Shown in pieces: positions 23,041 to 34,509 of a DNA stretch of 64,000 nucleotides; within the stretch, counting starts at the first letter, position 1, and each line of letters starts with the position of its first letter. Both the position numbers and the translations under genes were made by a program. The notes beneath the pieces are model-generated. The model had not been told where the DNA came from. It worked only from the letters and a program-made list of their open reading frames with translations, and searched no databases. The stretch comes from Symsagittifera roscoffensis (taxonomy: Eukaryota > Xenacoelomorpha > Acoela > Convolutidae), in the NCBI RefSeq assembly GCF_963678635.1, contig NC_087067.1, positions 21,521,547 through 21,585,546 on the forward strand, written 5' to 3'.

Positions 23041-23058
23041 AAACTTTTCTGAGCGCAT

Positions 23059-23300
23059 TGTGTTTCAGTGAACTGTCAACGTTACGTGAAAATTCGAGAA
23101 ACGTTAAATTTGATTGAAAAAAAACTATGTCTTTAGAATGAAAATTTTAATTGACATATAGGAAAAATAAAGACGGTAAATATGGTAACTCGTTTTATTT
23201 GAGTTGATAATATTAATTGTATTACAATATTAATCATACAAACAAACTTTTATGCTATTAAAAAGATCATCAAATCAATTAAACTTAGGTCATTTTTGCA
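23059..23300 (-). promoter_or_regulatory. Upstream region of second protease exon 1
   Basis: Counterpart of 17278-17510, with the same order of short conserved blocks including ACAATATTAATCA near 23220. It shows that the duplication copied upstream DNA together with the exon. Confidence 0.4.
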
Positions 23301-23997
23301 AAATGATAAGTGTTCAATTTAATGGCAAATTATGGAACTATTACTGAAATGCAACTTTAAAGAAGTTCATTTGTGGTTCCTAGGAATTTTCGAGAAACGT
23401 TAAAAAGCTTTTTTTAAGCAGGTCCGCTTGTATTTTTTCTCCACTTTCCACACTGCCTTTTTTGTTCAGCCAAGCTTTTTATTGCAACTCAAGGCCATTT
23501 TCTGTTGTGTATGTTACCACTGCTTTAGCCGAGATTGGTCAAAATGTGGTAGACCTGATACTAGAGATCAAGTGAGATTTCGTTCGCACTCTATCTGTGC
23601 GATGGCATGTCATTGAACACTCAATCTGACGCTCTGCTAGTTAAACCCTTTCCGCTATAAAAAAGCAAAAACTTTGAATGCTCTGACTGTCTTTTAAAAT
23701 GATTTGGATAGCTTTTGCAAATTAAAGTAGAAACGTTCAATTTTTGACTTTTTTGAAGTTGTTTTTGAACCTTTTCACTCATAAACTATGTAAAATACAA
23801 ACAGTTAGAGTTTACGTCTATAGTTAGACGATCCATTTGTATAACTATTTGAGGAACTATAAATCGATCACCACGAGTCTTTTTCCCTTAAGCACTGCAT
23901 TGTTTTTGAAACTGGTATTTCCCAAACATCCCTAACTTTACAAACATGATTATGGTTGAAAAACTTTTCTGGTTGTGAGGTTAAGGCGTCCAAAGTA

Positions 23998-25164
23998 CAG
24001 TGCTGATTTAAATTAACCGGACAAAACGAGCTAATCTTGAAATTTAAAATGCGTTTTTCTCAAATTGGGTTGAGTTTAGGTGAGAACTTATGAAGACAAA
24101 ACTTGCCTAAGACTTTAGCTGAATTTTTATGTTGTTAATTTTTTTGGGAAATTCGGACCCAAAATGGGTCATTTTGGTTTTTCTTAGTTAATCAAAAATT
24201 ACGCCGAAAATAAGCGGTCGATTGTAAACATAATTATATCAAAGTGAGCCCCTTACGTAGCTCAACAAACTTTAAGAAGGGTGTATTCTCCAAAAATAAA
24301 ATGCAAACCGTTTAAAAAATATTTTTAAATAAAAAAAATGGTGTTTCATATAGTAAAAACGACCTTTTTTGTCTATCAAACAAAAATAAATTAACTTACA
24401 AAGTTTTTGTGAATAAACCTTTCTTAAAGTTTGTTGGGCTACGTAAGGCGCTCTCTTTGATATAATTGTGTCTGTGATCGACTGGGTAATTTTTGCGTCA
24501 TTGTTGATTAACTAAGAAAAACCAGAATGACCCATTTTTGGTGTAAAATTTTGGGCCCGAATTTCGCAAAACAAATTACACCATATCAGGGGCAGATCTC
24601 GCAGATCTCGAGGGGGGGCGGATTTTCATGCAAAAGTTTTCGAAAATTTTGTCGAACTTTTTTTTAGATCGACCGAATTGATTTTCCGAGCTCTCCCAAA
24701 GCACTAAAAAGACCCTGTTTTGGTAAAATTTTCTGCGCCGCAGGCAAAATGTTGAAAAACAGGCCAAAAAAGCGTTTTTAGGAACTTCTTAGAAAATTTT
24801 GACCCAAAATATTTGGCGCGCGCTCGCCCCTTAAATTTTAACACAAAAAATTTGGCGCGCGCTTGCCCCTTAAAGTAAATATGTATTGGCGCCAAAGGCG
24901 TCATTAGAAAATTTTAAGGGTCCGTCACCAAATATGGATATCTCAAAGTAGTACAAAGGGGGGACCCTTTGGGTCGGCAGGGCGTCGAATCCCCGAGGGA
25001 GGGCGTCCCCACCTAAATCCGCCCCTGCACCGTATTAATTCTGCTAAAATTTTAAGCAACTCTTGTCTTCATAAGTTTTTACCTAAACTCAACTCAATTT
25101 GAGAAAAACGCGTTTTAAATTTCAAGTTTAACGCGTTTTGTTCGGTTAATTTAAATCAGCACAG
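23998..25164. mobile_element. Fold-back MITE with TA flanks, carrying a nested hAT-type MITE
   Basis: The left end reads CAGTGCTGATTTAAATTAAC and the right end is its complement with one mismatch (...AAATCAGCACAG). Both ends are bordered by TA, as in Tc1/mariner-type insertions. The arms stay complementary inward through TCTCAAATTGGGTTGAGTTT, AAAATGGGTCATTTTGG and ATAATTATATCAAAG to a centre near 24350. The right arm is split by the hAT-type MITE at 24587-25027; without it and one target copy the element is about 718 bp. There is no coding capacity. Confidence 0.85.
24587..25027 (+). mobile_element. hAT-type MITE, copy 3, nested, 8-bp target duplication
   Basis: Starts CAGGGGCAGATC and ends AAATCCGCCCCTG. 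It is flanked by CACCATAT (24579-24586) and CACCGTAT (25028-25035), an 8-bp duplication with one change. The segment with TTGGCGCGCGCTCGCCCCTT is tandemly duplicated inside (about 24810-24875). It lies within the right arm of the fold-back element, so it arrived later. Confidence 0.9.
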
Positions 25165-25682
25165 TAGTCAAATTGATAAATATTCCGTCGAATGACATTG
25201 GACGAAAAGTCGAAACTTGTCTGTAGAGAAAAAAATCATACCAGACCGAAGCTACTTTTTTTCGTAGCTCGAAGAACTTTTCAAGCGGTTGCCGCAGAAC
25301 TGATAAAATGAATAACAAGCACATGCTCACAGTTCGATAAGTCCGTAAAATTTAGCAACAGTTTTGAAAATTCTGTTATACTGCATTAAACGTCCAAAAT
25401 CATGGTTGTAATTCAATGTAAAGTCAGATTTCAGTTTTTCACGTAATTCATATAAGTGACTTCCTTGCTGGAACTCCTCAACCTCACATGCACTTCAAAA
25501 GAGATACATATGACAAAGTCCTGCATATTGCTTTTGTCTTCTTACTCTCCAAAAAAGTTTGCAAGAAGTGTGAGTTGAAAAAAAGTGGAATTTTAAGCAC
25601 CCATGCGTTGAACTCCAAGAAAACCCATTAAAAAAAATTAACATCTTATTTTGACCAGTCTTTGTGAATATTCAATTTAGTA

Positions 25683-25734
25683 TTTTTGATTAACTCTCAG
25701 CCTGAATGATTTCAGGGTGAGAGTTAATCAAAAA
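25683..25734. repeat. Short hairpin, 24-bp stem
   Basis: TTTTTGATTAACTCTCAGCC pairs with its complement ending at 25734, with one mismatch and a 3-4-base loop around TGA. The T and A tracts do not place it as a terminator; it may be a tiny fold-back element. Confidence 0.7.
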
Positions 25735-26026
25735 CTTAATCTAATGGTGGGGCAAATGATTGACACTTTTTAACCAATAATTTTTGTCGTAAAATGTAAG
25801 AATTTCCCATTGGCTGAATGATTTTAGAGGCCAGAAATGCAGAAAAACTATAAACATTTTTTCCCACAGGCCTGCCGCGGCTTCAGTGTTTTTCAATTTT
25901 TTCCCATTTTTTGAAGACTCAAGTCTAATACGCACATTTTTTACTTTCCATTTTTATTTAAACCGTCAAGAAAAAATCACCATAAAAGCCAAAACTAAAC
26001 TGGAAAAAGAAGCGTGCATATTTTCA

Positions 26027-26070
26027 AATTTGCAACATTGTTATTCCCAATTTGCAACATTGTTAGTCCC
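26027..26070. repeat. Tandem duplication of a 22-bp unit
   Basis: AATTTGCAACATTGTTATTC followed by CC, then the same unit with one base changed, back to back. Confidence 0.8.
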
Positions 26071-26823
26071 AATAACAAAAAATGACTTGAGAAGTGTCTT
26101 TCTACTACCGATATTTTTCAGTTTTTAATCTTAAGCCATAGTTTCTAAGAAAATTAGGTTTAAACAAAGAACTGAAGGTGGTCTAGCCAAAAAACCACAA
26201 GTTGATTCATTCTGCGATTTTTTCGATGTCAAAACACGAAACGAGCGCAAATTTTAAGGACAAAATAAGACGAAAATTTCAATATCATTGAAGACATTTA
26301 CTCTTTTGAAGCCTATAATTCAACTCTTTTTAATTGCGTTAATTTACACGAAGATTTTTTTTTAGGAAACTCTCCTCAAGTTATTTGGATCTGCTTAAGG
26401 TGTCAGCAGGTTCAACGCGTCTTTTAAAGAGCCGACGAGATTAAAAAGTGCATTTGAAACTTTTTGGCACACCTTACGAGGCCAAACTGTGCATTTTGTG
26501 CATTGTAAGCGGATTCCGCAACAAGGACGCTCCCTTTGTTCTTCTTTTGTTCTTTCATTTTCTTTGATCGTTCCGACAAAACTATAATATGTTTTAAAAC
26601 TTGTCTCTGGAATCCAGAAACATACAGACACAAAATTGTGCGCCTATCCAGGGCACAGTCTGGCCTCGTAATGCAAAAAAATGTTACTTTAAGGAATACT
26701 TAAAAACAATTTCATCAAAAAATTTCTGAAGGTTAAGCAGTTTTTTCTGATCTTCACCCCAAAATTGCCAAAAGTGCAGATACGTTCTCAAATCCTGTTA
26801 AGAAACAATCGTTTGAAACAGGT

Positions 26824-28230
26824 CTTTTTATTTTTTTTTATAAATCTTTGCTTTATTGATATGTATTGATCGAAACCTTGAGATAATAGTAATAATGAAA
26901 AGAATTAAAAAATAATCATAATAAGATTGATTTAAGCCCGCAAGGGAGGAGTTAGTTGCTCTTAGTCATTGAAACAAACTTAAGAACCATGATTCTGGAT
27001 AAATCGAGTATTTAAATATTTGTAGTTTGTCAAACAATAACAGGTTCATACTCTTTCTAAAGATTACAAGTTCATAAAAATGATTATAGCCAGGCAAATT
27101 GTTCGATCTCGCGAAGGTGCTTGACATTTCTGCAACACGGTTTCACAAAGTTTGCTCCGTGTTATCATTGGCATTCTCAAAAACGTCTTGTATCCCGTTC
27201 AATTTCAACCTTGTCGATTGTCCAAAAATCAAGAAAATTTATCGGCAACTCGTTATTAAGAATGTTGTTCAGCGAAATTAGTTCGTTTTTAGATAACATC
27301 AGCGAAATTGGCAATATTTTGCTTTCATTCAAGTAAAAAACACAATTCTCGTCATTCAATTCATGTTTTTGTAACACTATTTTAAGCATCGTCGTTGCAA
27401 ATTTTATTTTCGCTTATATTGGTTTTTAGTCGCAAACCAAACTGGAGAAGCATAAAAATTTATTGATAGTCAGCATTTTTTAAAAAGCGAAACCCGCACA
27501 GAGCTACTCAGTGAGTTTGGTGAAGATCTTCCGTTTAATTAAATTGCATGTTTGCTCTTTACGCGTTTCGATGATGTGGTATATCTATTGCACCAAACAC
27601 CAAAGTTTTACACCGTGTCTTTTAAAACTATTTGTTCTCCATCAATAGATAAAAGATCGCTTGAAGAATATCGCTTATTTAATTTTTGAAATCTAAGTTG
27701 TTCAAATGTAAGTTGGTCACAACTGAAGTCAATTCTGTTTTCTGCTGCCCATGTGATTGCATTGTTTAAATCTGTTTGAATCGAAGAGAGGTCAAACCAA
27801 TTTCCAAAAACTTCTGTATTGTCAGCATATAAAAAGGAAGGGTTGTCAAAAGTTACTGGCATATCGTTTATATATAAAGAAAACAGGACCACTGCAAAAA
27901 TTGGTCCCTGTGGACCACCACTCGTTATATTATGGGAATGAGACAATGTCTTACAAAGAAAAACTATTTGTTTTCTGTTTGTGAGATAAGACGCAAAAAA
28001 CTGAAGAAAATCATGGTCGAAGCCTACTTTGGCAAGCTTGTATAAAACGATGTTATGGCTAATAGAGTCGAAAGCTTTTGCAATACCTGAAAACAGCGTG
28101 AGAGGTAATTCTCCTTGCTCTAATTTCTTGTATGCAACATCACAGCACAATATCAGGGTTGTCACAGTCGAATGATGTTTTCGAAGTCTATGTATGTTTT
28201 TACACAACTTTCATTGAATGATAAACTGTT
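26824..28230 (-). mobile_element. 5'-truncated LINE with reverse transcriptase remnant
   Basis: On the minus strand 27608-28207 is an open frame of 199 codons with the LINE RT blocks GIAKAFDSISHNIVLYKL, SYLTNRKQ, SGGPQGPIFAVVLFSLYIND and FLYADNTEVF. The catalytic YADD is YADN and the DFSKAFD block lacks its first Asp, so the enzyme would be inactive. Beyond the stop, SINFYASPVWF resembles the post-RT block of LINEs, and weaker similarity continues to an A-rich end at about 26824-26845, the expected 3' tail. The 5' part (endonuclease) is missing. The lineage looks CR1/Jockey-like but is not settled. Confidence 0.8.
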
Positions 28231-29700
28231 TTGTTAACTATTTTGATCAGTTTTGATAAAAAAAAAACAGTTCGATTATGTGCACTCAAGAAAAAAAAAC
28301 AGAAAAAACTGTATAAAACTTTTGCACTTTGAACGTTGAGTCAGTTTAAAATTCCAGAAGCAAAGCGTGATACACTCCAAGAAGCTTGATGTAATATTTA
28401 AAAATAAAAAAATCAAATTGGGGTTCAAAATTTTCTATTCATTCGATCAAAATCTTTGATATTTTTTTTGTTATAAATCATTCTCAAATTTTTCATTACA
28501 CCTGAACAGATCGAAATATTTCTCAAGTGATTGTCATATTTTAAATGTCAGTAGTAAAATGCAAAAAAAAACCAGTGAGAATAGAAAAACTTACGATGTT
28601 GTTGATAGAAAAATGTGAATTTGAAAAGTGCATAAAAGCAAAAAAAGAACTTCTAAACTTTAAGCAAATATAACTGGTCCAAAATGCATCTTATATCACG
28701 TCTTGTTACCTAGAGCGAGGTTTTCGAGCGAGCATGGCTCAACGAAGGAAAATACATACTGCTTAATTTGAAGTAATATCACTTGTTTTTATCGAACAAA
28801 TCAGTTTCGCAAAAATACAATACTACTAATTCTAGTGACGAAGTAACAAATATTTGTCCTTCAATATAATTAAATTACCAAAAACCTCACTTGTTCTTGT
28901 TTTTTTTTAACAAAAAATTCGATGCAGTTGATCTTCAAATTTTTTTTATCCGATGCACTGCACAATGAATTTTTGTGAAATTATGGTGGTTCGAAAATTA
29001 CTAATTTGGCAAACTTGGGATAACTTATGCGCGACATATTGCGTTCTTAAAACACAACTAAACAGCAGAGAAAATCGTTCTGAAATGAAATGAGGCATTT
29101 CATTTGGTCATGATTTTGGCAATGAGTCTGAAAACCTTTTTCTACTTGAAGGGGATAAAATAACGTGCAGTCAGGACGTTTAAAATTTTGTTCTGATAAA
29201 TTAGCAAGCAGTCTTGTTAGGTATTATGTGATTGGTTTTTGTAGTTTATTATTATAATACAAATTTTATGGGATACACCAAGTTTCTCATTTCACTCAGT
29301 TCGAAAGTATAAAGAAAAGATGAAATCTGAGGACATCCAGTTACAGTTAAGTTAAATTTGGATTGAAAAAGATAGAAAGACTACAAAGAGAAAAAGAAAA
29401 CGAAAACTGGTTGTTTCTAAAATGTTTTTTTTTTGCTGGCACGATTTGAAACTCCGAAATTAGCGTTTACTCAATGGCAAATTTTAATCATAAATTCATG
29501 GTCAATGAAAGGAAAGATATTATTGTTCCTAAATAAATGAACAATTTACAGGGTTGACAAAAAATCTAACGAAAAGGATAATACTTTTGTTCAATTGCAA
29601 AATCGGGTATAATTTCTAGAAAAAAGTAATTAACTGTAACGTTACATTTCGAAAGATTGTGTTACTTTGCAAAAATTATCATAACGTCTTAGAAATATTC
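28231..29700. other. A+T-rich DNA without recognised features
   Basis: Only short chance frames and homopolymer runs; no domain or repeat match to other parts of the window was noticed. Confidence 0.4.
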
Positions 29701-29989
29701 AGCAAGATTGGCTGGTTGTCTTTAATGATAATAAGGGTGTGGAGGGGCCTGAAGCCCGACTCGGCCCCGTGAGTCAATTAAAAATTGTGTGGTTATCGTC
29801 AATTTTGTTCATTTTGAGGTTGAATATAATGTTTGGCCGTAAAAAGATATTACGCGATTTTTTGCATTTCCATGCACAAACACCCAGTCTATATTACAGA
29901 GCAACTTACACAATGCGGTTCAGAATTGCAGATTTTTTAAACGTGGTCTTGGAATGTATACGTAATCTATAATTGTGCCCCTCAGGTTT

Positions 29990-32300
29990 TGTTTCTAGAT
30001 CGGATGGAGGATTTCAGTGGCATAACGTAGTTGATCGCAAATTTATTCTTCAGTGAGCGTTTTGTTTCAGCCAAAAATCGTGATGGAGAAACTACGCCAT
30101 CAAATGTCGAAAGAGATCAATTGATCAACGAGCCGGACAGTCAATTTTTTATGTTGTCTTACCAAATTGTTTTTTTGCGAGATATGACTGACTTGACTCA
30201 TAACAAAAAAGTTTTTTCACTAAAGCACATCAAGACGAATTTATTGTTAACTGAAATCTCTATACAGCCAACTTATTTTACTTGGCTTTCTGATAACGAT
30301 CCTACCAGCATTAATAGATTAGAAGGTTATGATAGGTTTGCTTGCGCGAACCGAGTGAACACCCCTGGTGGTGGCGTTGGTGCTTCTAGTAAGAACGACT
30401 TCAATTTCTATCGTTTTCTTTTAGCTGTTGAACTAATGAACTTAATTATAAAAATGTTTAAGTGAAAAGAAGATATTTTTTCTGAAAACATTCACCAGCA
30501 AAAAATTAATTTACGGCGCTAATTTATCTAACCATCGTAATGTTCTGGATTATATAAACGTTCTAAATGTCTTTTGCCTTTGATTTTTAAATTTTTGAAT
30601 ACACGTAGTAAGTAATTTATTAATTGATCATATATTCGCTTCTGAAAAGTTCTTTGTTAAAACTTTGGGCTGCACTGTCAGTGACCAATTTGGCTTTTTG
30701 TCGACGCTTGAAAACGAGAACAATGTCCATAGGTTTTGGGATTTCAACTATGAGTAATTCTTAAATGACAACGCTTGCCCTAATTTCTAGTTTGCTCTAA
30801 AAGATCGATTAGACAAAATTGGGGACAAAGAACCAAATTTTCGATGACTGCTGAATGACGACATTTACTTCAAAGTCTTGGATCATCTCTCGCGATGATT
30901 TAAACTTTTGTATAATGAAACGGATCCAGATCTTAACTGAACACTCGAAGGAAAAAATAAAAAAATTTTTTTTATTAGATTATTAACCAAACTAAACAAA
31001 TGATGACAAAAAAGAAAACAATTAATCAAAAAAGTGTAAGCGACCTATTCAGTGAGCATGGGAATAGTTTGAAAACGTGTAAAAATAACGTGATTCGGAA
31101 TTTAAGGGAAATTAAACAAAATTTCCATGATGAAAGAATAATGAACAAAAAGAACATTCTAGAATTTTTGATGCTTTTAACCATTTCTGCGGAACAAAAA
31201 GCAGAACACTTGTTTCTTCAATGCAAACGTTTTTAACGACCTTTTCAGTACAAGTGGAGAAAAAAATAGATAACTTGATTGAAGGAAATACAGGCCGGTT
31301 ATTAATGCTAAAGACAAAAGAACTGGGTTGCATGAAACTGGTAGATACGAAGTCTTGAAAGAGCTTTAAAAAATTAACTATGAAAAATCAATTAGTTGTA
31401 ATAAAAGTTGGAAAAAGCTTACATTTTCTAGACCGGTGCTGGTTGAATCTTTAGCTTTTTTTCCCAATTTTTGCTTTCAAAAGCAATGTTTTCCTCATTT
31501 TCACAAGATTCCAAAAAAATTTAAAACTGCATTAAAAAAGTGACAAAAAGAACCCATTAAAAATATCATATAGGTTTTCGTCTTCTGTTAATAAGGATTT
31601 GGGAAGTTTCCTTTCAGGTCGTTATATAATTTTGCGACTCAAAATGTTTTTCTTTGTTAAATGGAAGTTTGGATTTGAAACAACCATTTTTTTAACGCAT
31701 GCATTTTTTTGTATCACAGATAACATTCGAGAACAATTGACAAAAAGCAACTGATTATTCTTGTCTTATCGATGTGAAGAGAGCATTTGATACCGTGTAA
31801 CGAAACATTTTACGTTACAGATATGGTTTTGAGGGAAAATTCGTAATCTAATGTGTAGCTATCTCAAAACACGACAACAGTTTGTATATTCAGACAAATC
31901 TATCTGTTTCTGATAGATTAGAAGTCGCATAAAGTGTTTAACAAGGATCCGTGCTGGATCCTTTTTGTTTCTTCCAAACGTATATGATAGACCTTTAGCC
32001 AGCAGCATTCATTCAACTTTGCTTGCAGATGATAGTACATTACTTGAAGCTCAGAATTTTGTTTCTGAAGAAAACATTCAATCAGAAACAGAAATAAATT
32101 GTTAGTGACTGGTATGATGCTAATAAGCTGGTATTAAACCAATCATATTGCAAGATGGTGAAAATTGGTCGGTTTTGCAATGGTGAAAAATTTTCTTTAC
32201 AGGTCAACAACTGGCTTAAAAACAAAAACTCAATTAATGCAGCAGTCATGAGTTTAATGATCTGCAATTTAACGACATGATACCAGATAATTTGAAAGAA
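29990..32300 (+). mobile_element. Heavily decayed LINE relic (endonuclease and RT parts)
   Basis: At 30031-30465 the frame encodes LLLTEISIQPTYFTW, then RLEGYDRFACANRVNTPGGG, the TETWL...GY...R...GGGV pattern of the APE-type endonuclease of LINEs. Between 31730 and 32200 short patches of RT survive in shifting frames: SYLKTRQQFVYS, a QGSV block and LLADDSTLLE (LADD catalytic motif). Several stops and frame changes lie between, so nothing full length can be made. The order endonuclease then RT supports a single plus-strand copy. Confidence 0.65.
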
Positions 32301-33972
32301 ATAACGCAGGGTTTCAAAAACATTTATTTTCTAGATCTTTAGGATAACTCCAATTTATTGGATTTGTTTTACTGATTTGCGCGGTTCATGTCCGATGTTA
32401 TCTCGCAATTTCTGTTTCGCAAGACTTTTCAGCTTCATGCCTCGATAATCCGTATAACTTTTTGCATGATCCTTTGTGAGTTTTTCTGTACAAGCAGTTG
32501 TATTAACTTATTGTTTACGTATTACAATTAGGTTTAGACTTAGATTTCTGTTCAATTATTAAGTTTCGCTTGTCTGATCTAGGAATTGGGGATTGATGGA
32601 GTAAAAACATGGAGCTTGTTTCTCTGAAAGCGTGAATCAACAGAATTTGAGTGCGAGGACCGAAACTATGACAATAGTAGAGGCTTATTATGGATATTTC
32701 CGATAGGAGTACGATTTCTAAAAGTTTCTTAGGTCAACTTTATTGGTTTTTTAGCTATCCCAAAACACAAAGAAAACGCTACCAATTAAAACGCTACCTT
32801 GTTCCTCGCCCTAAAAGTTTTTTTAGGAGAGAGGGTTTAACTTGATTCTGACGTGCACTTTTGAGCAAATTTTCTCCCATTTTGAAGTTTGTGGCTGATG
32901 TGCTGCCAGCGGGTTTCAACACACCGCCATATGAACAATCTGCCATATCTGAAAGCCGAAATTGCATCAGCATTACGTAACAATTGCATAATAACAGAAA
33001 TAATCAGTTGTTATATTGCACAACAAAACTAATTTTCGGATTATTTTTATGGAAACCTTATTTTTGGTTTAATGGCTTTTCAGCTTGATGGCCTGTCAAC
33101 GACCTGCTTTTTAGAAAAACGTGAAACTAAAAAACCTTGAATTGCTAAATATGTTTAGAAAAATAGTAAATTTAGAACTGAGCAATTTATGTTCAATCAT
33201 TACGCAGGAACTTTTTTTATAAATGAGTAACACTTTAATTAATTTTGAATATCAAAAGAGAATGCATTTTAAAATTTCTCTTTCTTTTTTAAATCGGTGA
33301 TGGTGATAGACGGTTTCTTTTTTCGATTAGTTCTTTTGTGAGTGGTCCACTTAGTTCTATTTCCTCTCCACTCGTTAAAGTTTGCCTCTTACTCCTGATG
33401 AACTCAACGCAGTCAGAAACCTGAACAAATAAAAGAACCTCTCAAAATGCAGTCATACGAAAATATGTATTTAAGACCTTTTATCCTCATCTTTATGCTT
33501 CTAATACATGCGGGGGTTAAGTTAAAAGAAAGGGGTTGTCTCCAACCCAAAATAACCCAACGGTCTTTAATTTTAGATCAACTTTAAAATTTTCGGTGCC
33601 AACTTTCGGTGCCATTATAAGCAAATTTGAGGATTTATGCCGAGCCTTCAAAAAGTGCTGAAAAAGTCAAAAAGGACTGTTGTTCAAAAAAATGCATGCT
33701 GCGTAGAAAAATTTCCAAAATATGTATTTTATAGTGTTCTGGGGAGCTCGTAAAAACATTTGGGTCACAAAAGTCGAGATTTTTTTAAATTGAGAAGCTC
33801 ACCTTCTCCCTACAAAAATTGTTAGATCCGCCAATTATTTCACTTCTTTTCGATTTTTAAAAGGTACTTAGTCTGCTTTAAAGCAGCCGCTTTGAGAACT
33901 TCAAAATTTGGGACATATTTTAAGGAAATCGCGAGCAGTCAGACGAGTGTTAAAATCCGAACTAATAGACAT

Positions 33973-34136
33973 AGGGGCGGATTTAAGATTTTCCCGATGG
34001 AGCAGAGGGGCGGGGATGTTCGTAACATTTATGGGCCTTTTTTTCGACGCGAGCAAAAATCAAGATGAAAGTGTCAAAAAAGCTATTTTAAGGCTTTTTG
34101 GAAATGTTCGACGAAAATATGTATTTGCGGCGTAAA
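33973..34136 (+). mobile_element. hAT-type MITE, copy 6, 5' half only
   Basis: Begins AGGGGCGGATTTAAGATTTT and follows the family through the CTTTTTGGAAA and GCGGCG landmarks, then stops. The right half and terminal repeat are absent. It ends about 20 bases from the SH2 exon below, on the side where that exon's donor or 3' UTR would lie. Confidence 0.6.
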
Positions 34137-34158
34137 GCCACGCCTCTCATCAAATTAC

Positions 34159-34509
34159 GGTAAGGTATTGGCATCCGTTCTTTTTTATTTTGCGCCAAAA
34201 GTTGTTCCTTCAGGACTGCAGCCAAATTAGCAAAAACTAATGTGATGAAATTATCAATATGATACTCAATTGAATAATCATTTAATGAAGAAAAAAGCCA
34301 TACTTTGTTGAATTGGCGTTCGTTTGGAATTTCATTGTGTCCCATTCTCCATTTCTTGACGGCAGGGATGAAAGTGATTCCGATACTTTTAACAGATTTT
34401 ATTTTGAATGCACTCGAGAAGAATGTGATAGCGAAGTTGAGTCCGTCTTGGTTTCTGCTGTTGCGCACTAGAAACGAGCCCTCAATTTTGTACTTCTTCA
34501 GCAGTCTCG
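34159..34509 (-). CDS. SH2 protein exon 2 with FLVR motif
   Basis: Acceptor preceded by a T-rich tract (TTTTTTTTCTGCCCGCTGGTAG). It encodes EGSFLVRNSRNQDGLNF through VWLFSSLNDYSIEYHI, the core of an SH2 domain. The lower boundary is a guess between about 34091 and 34240. Confidence 0.7.

Noticed and set aside
30031-30465. Host gene candidate (144-codon frame)
   Set aside because: Carries the GY...R...GGGV endonuclease pattern of LINEs and lies upstream of RT remnants.
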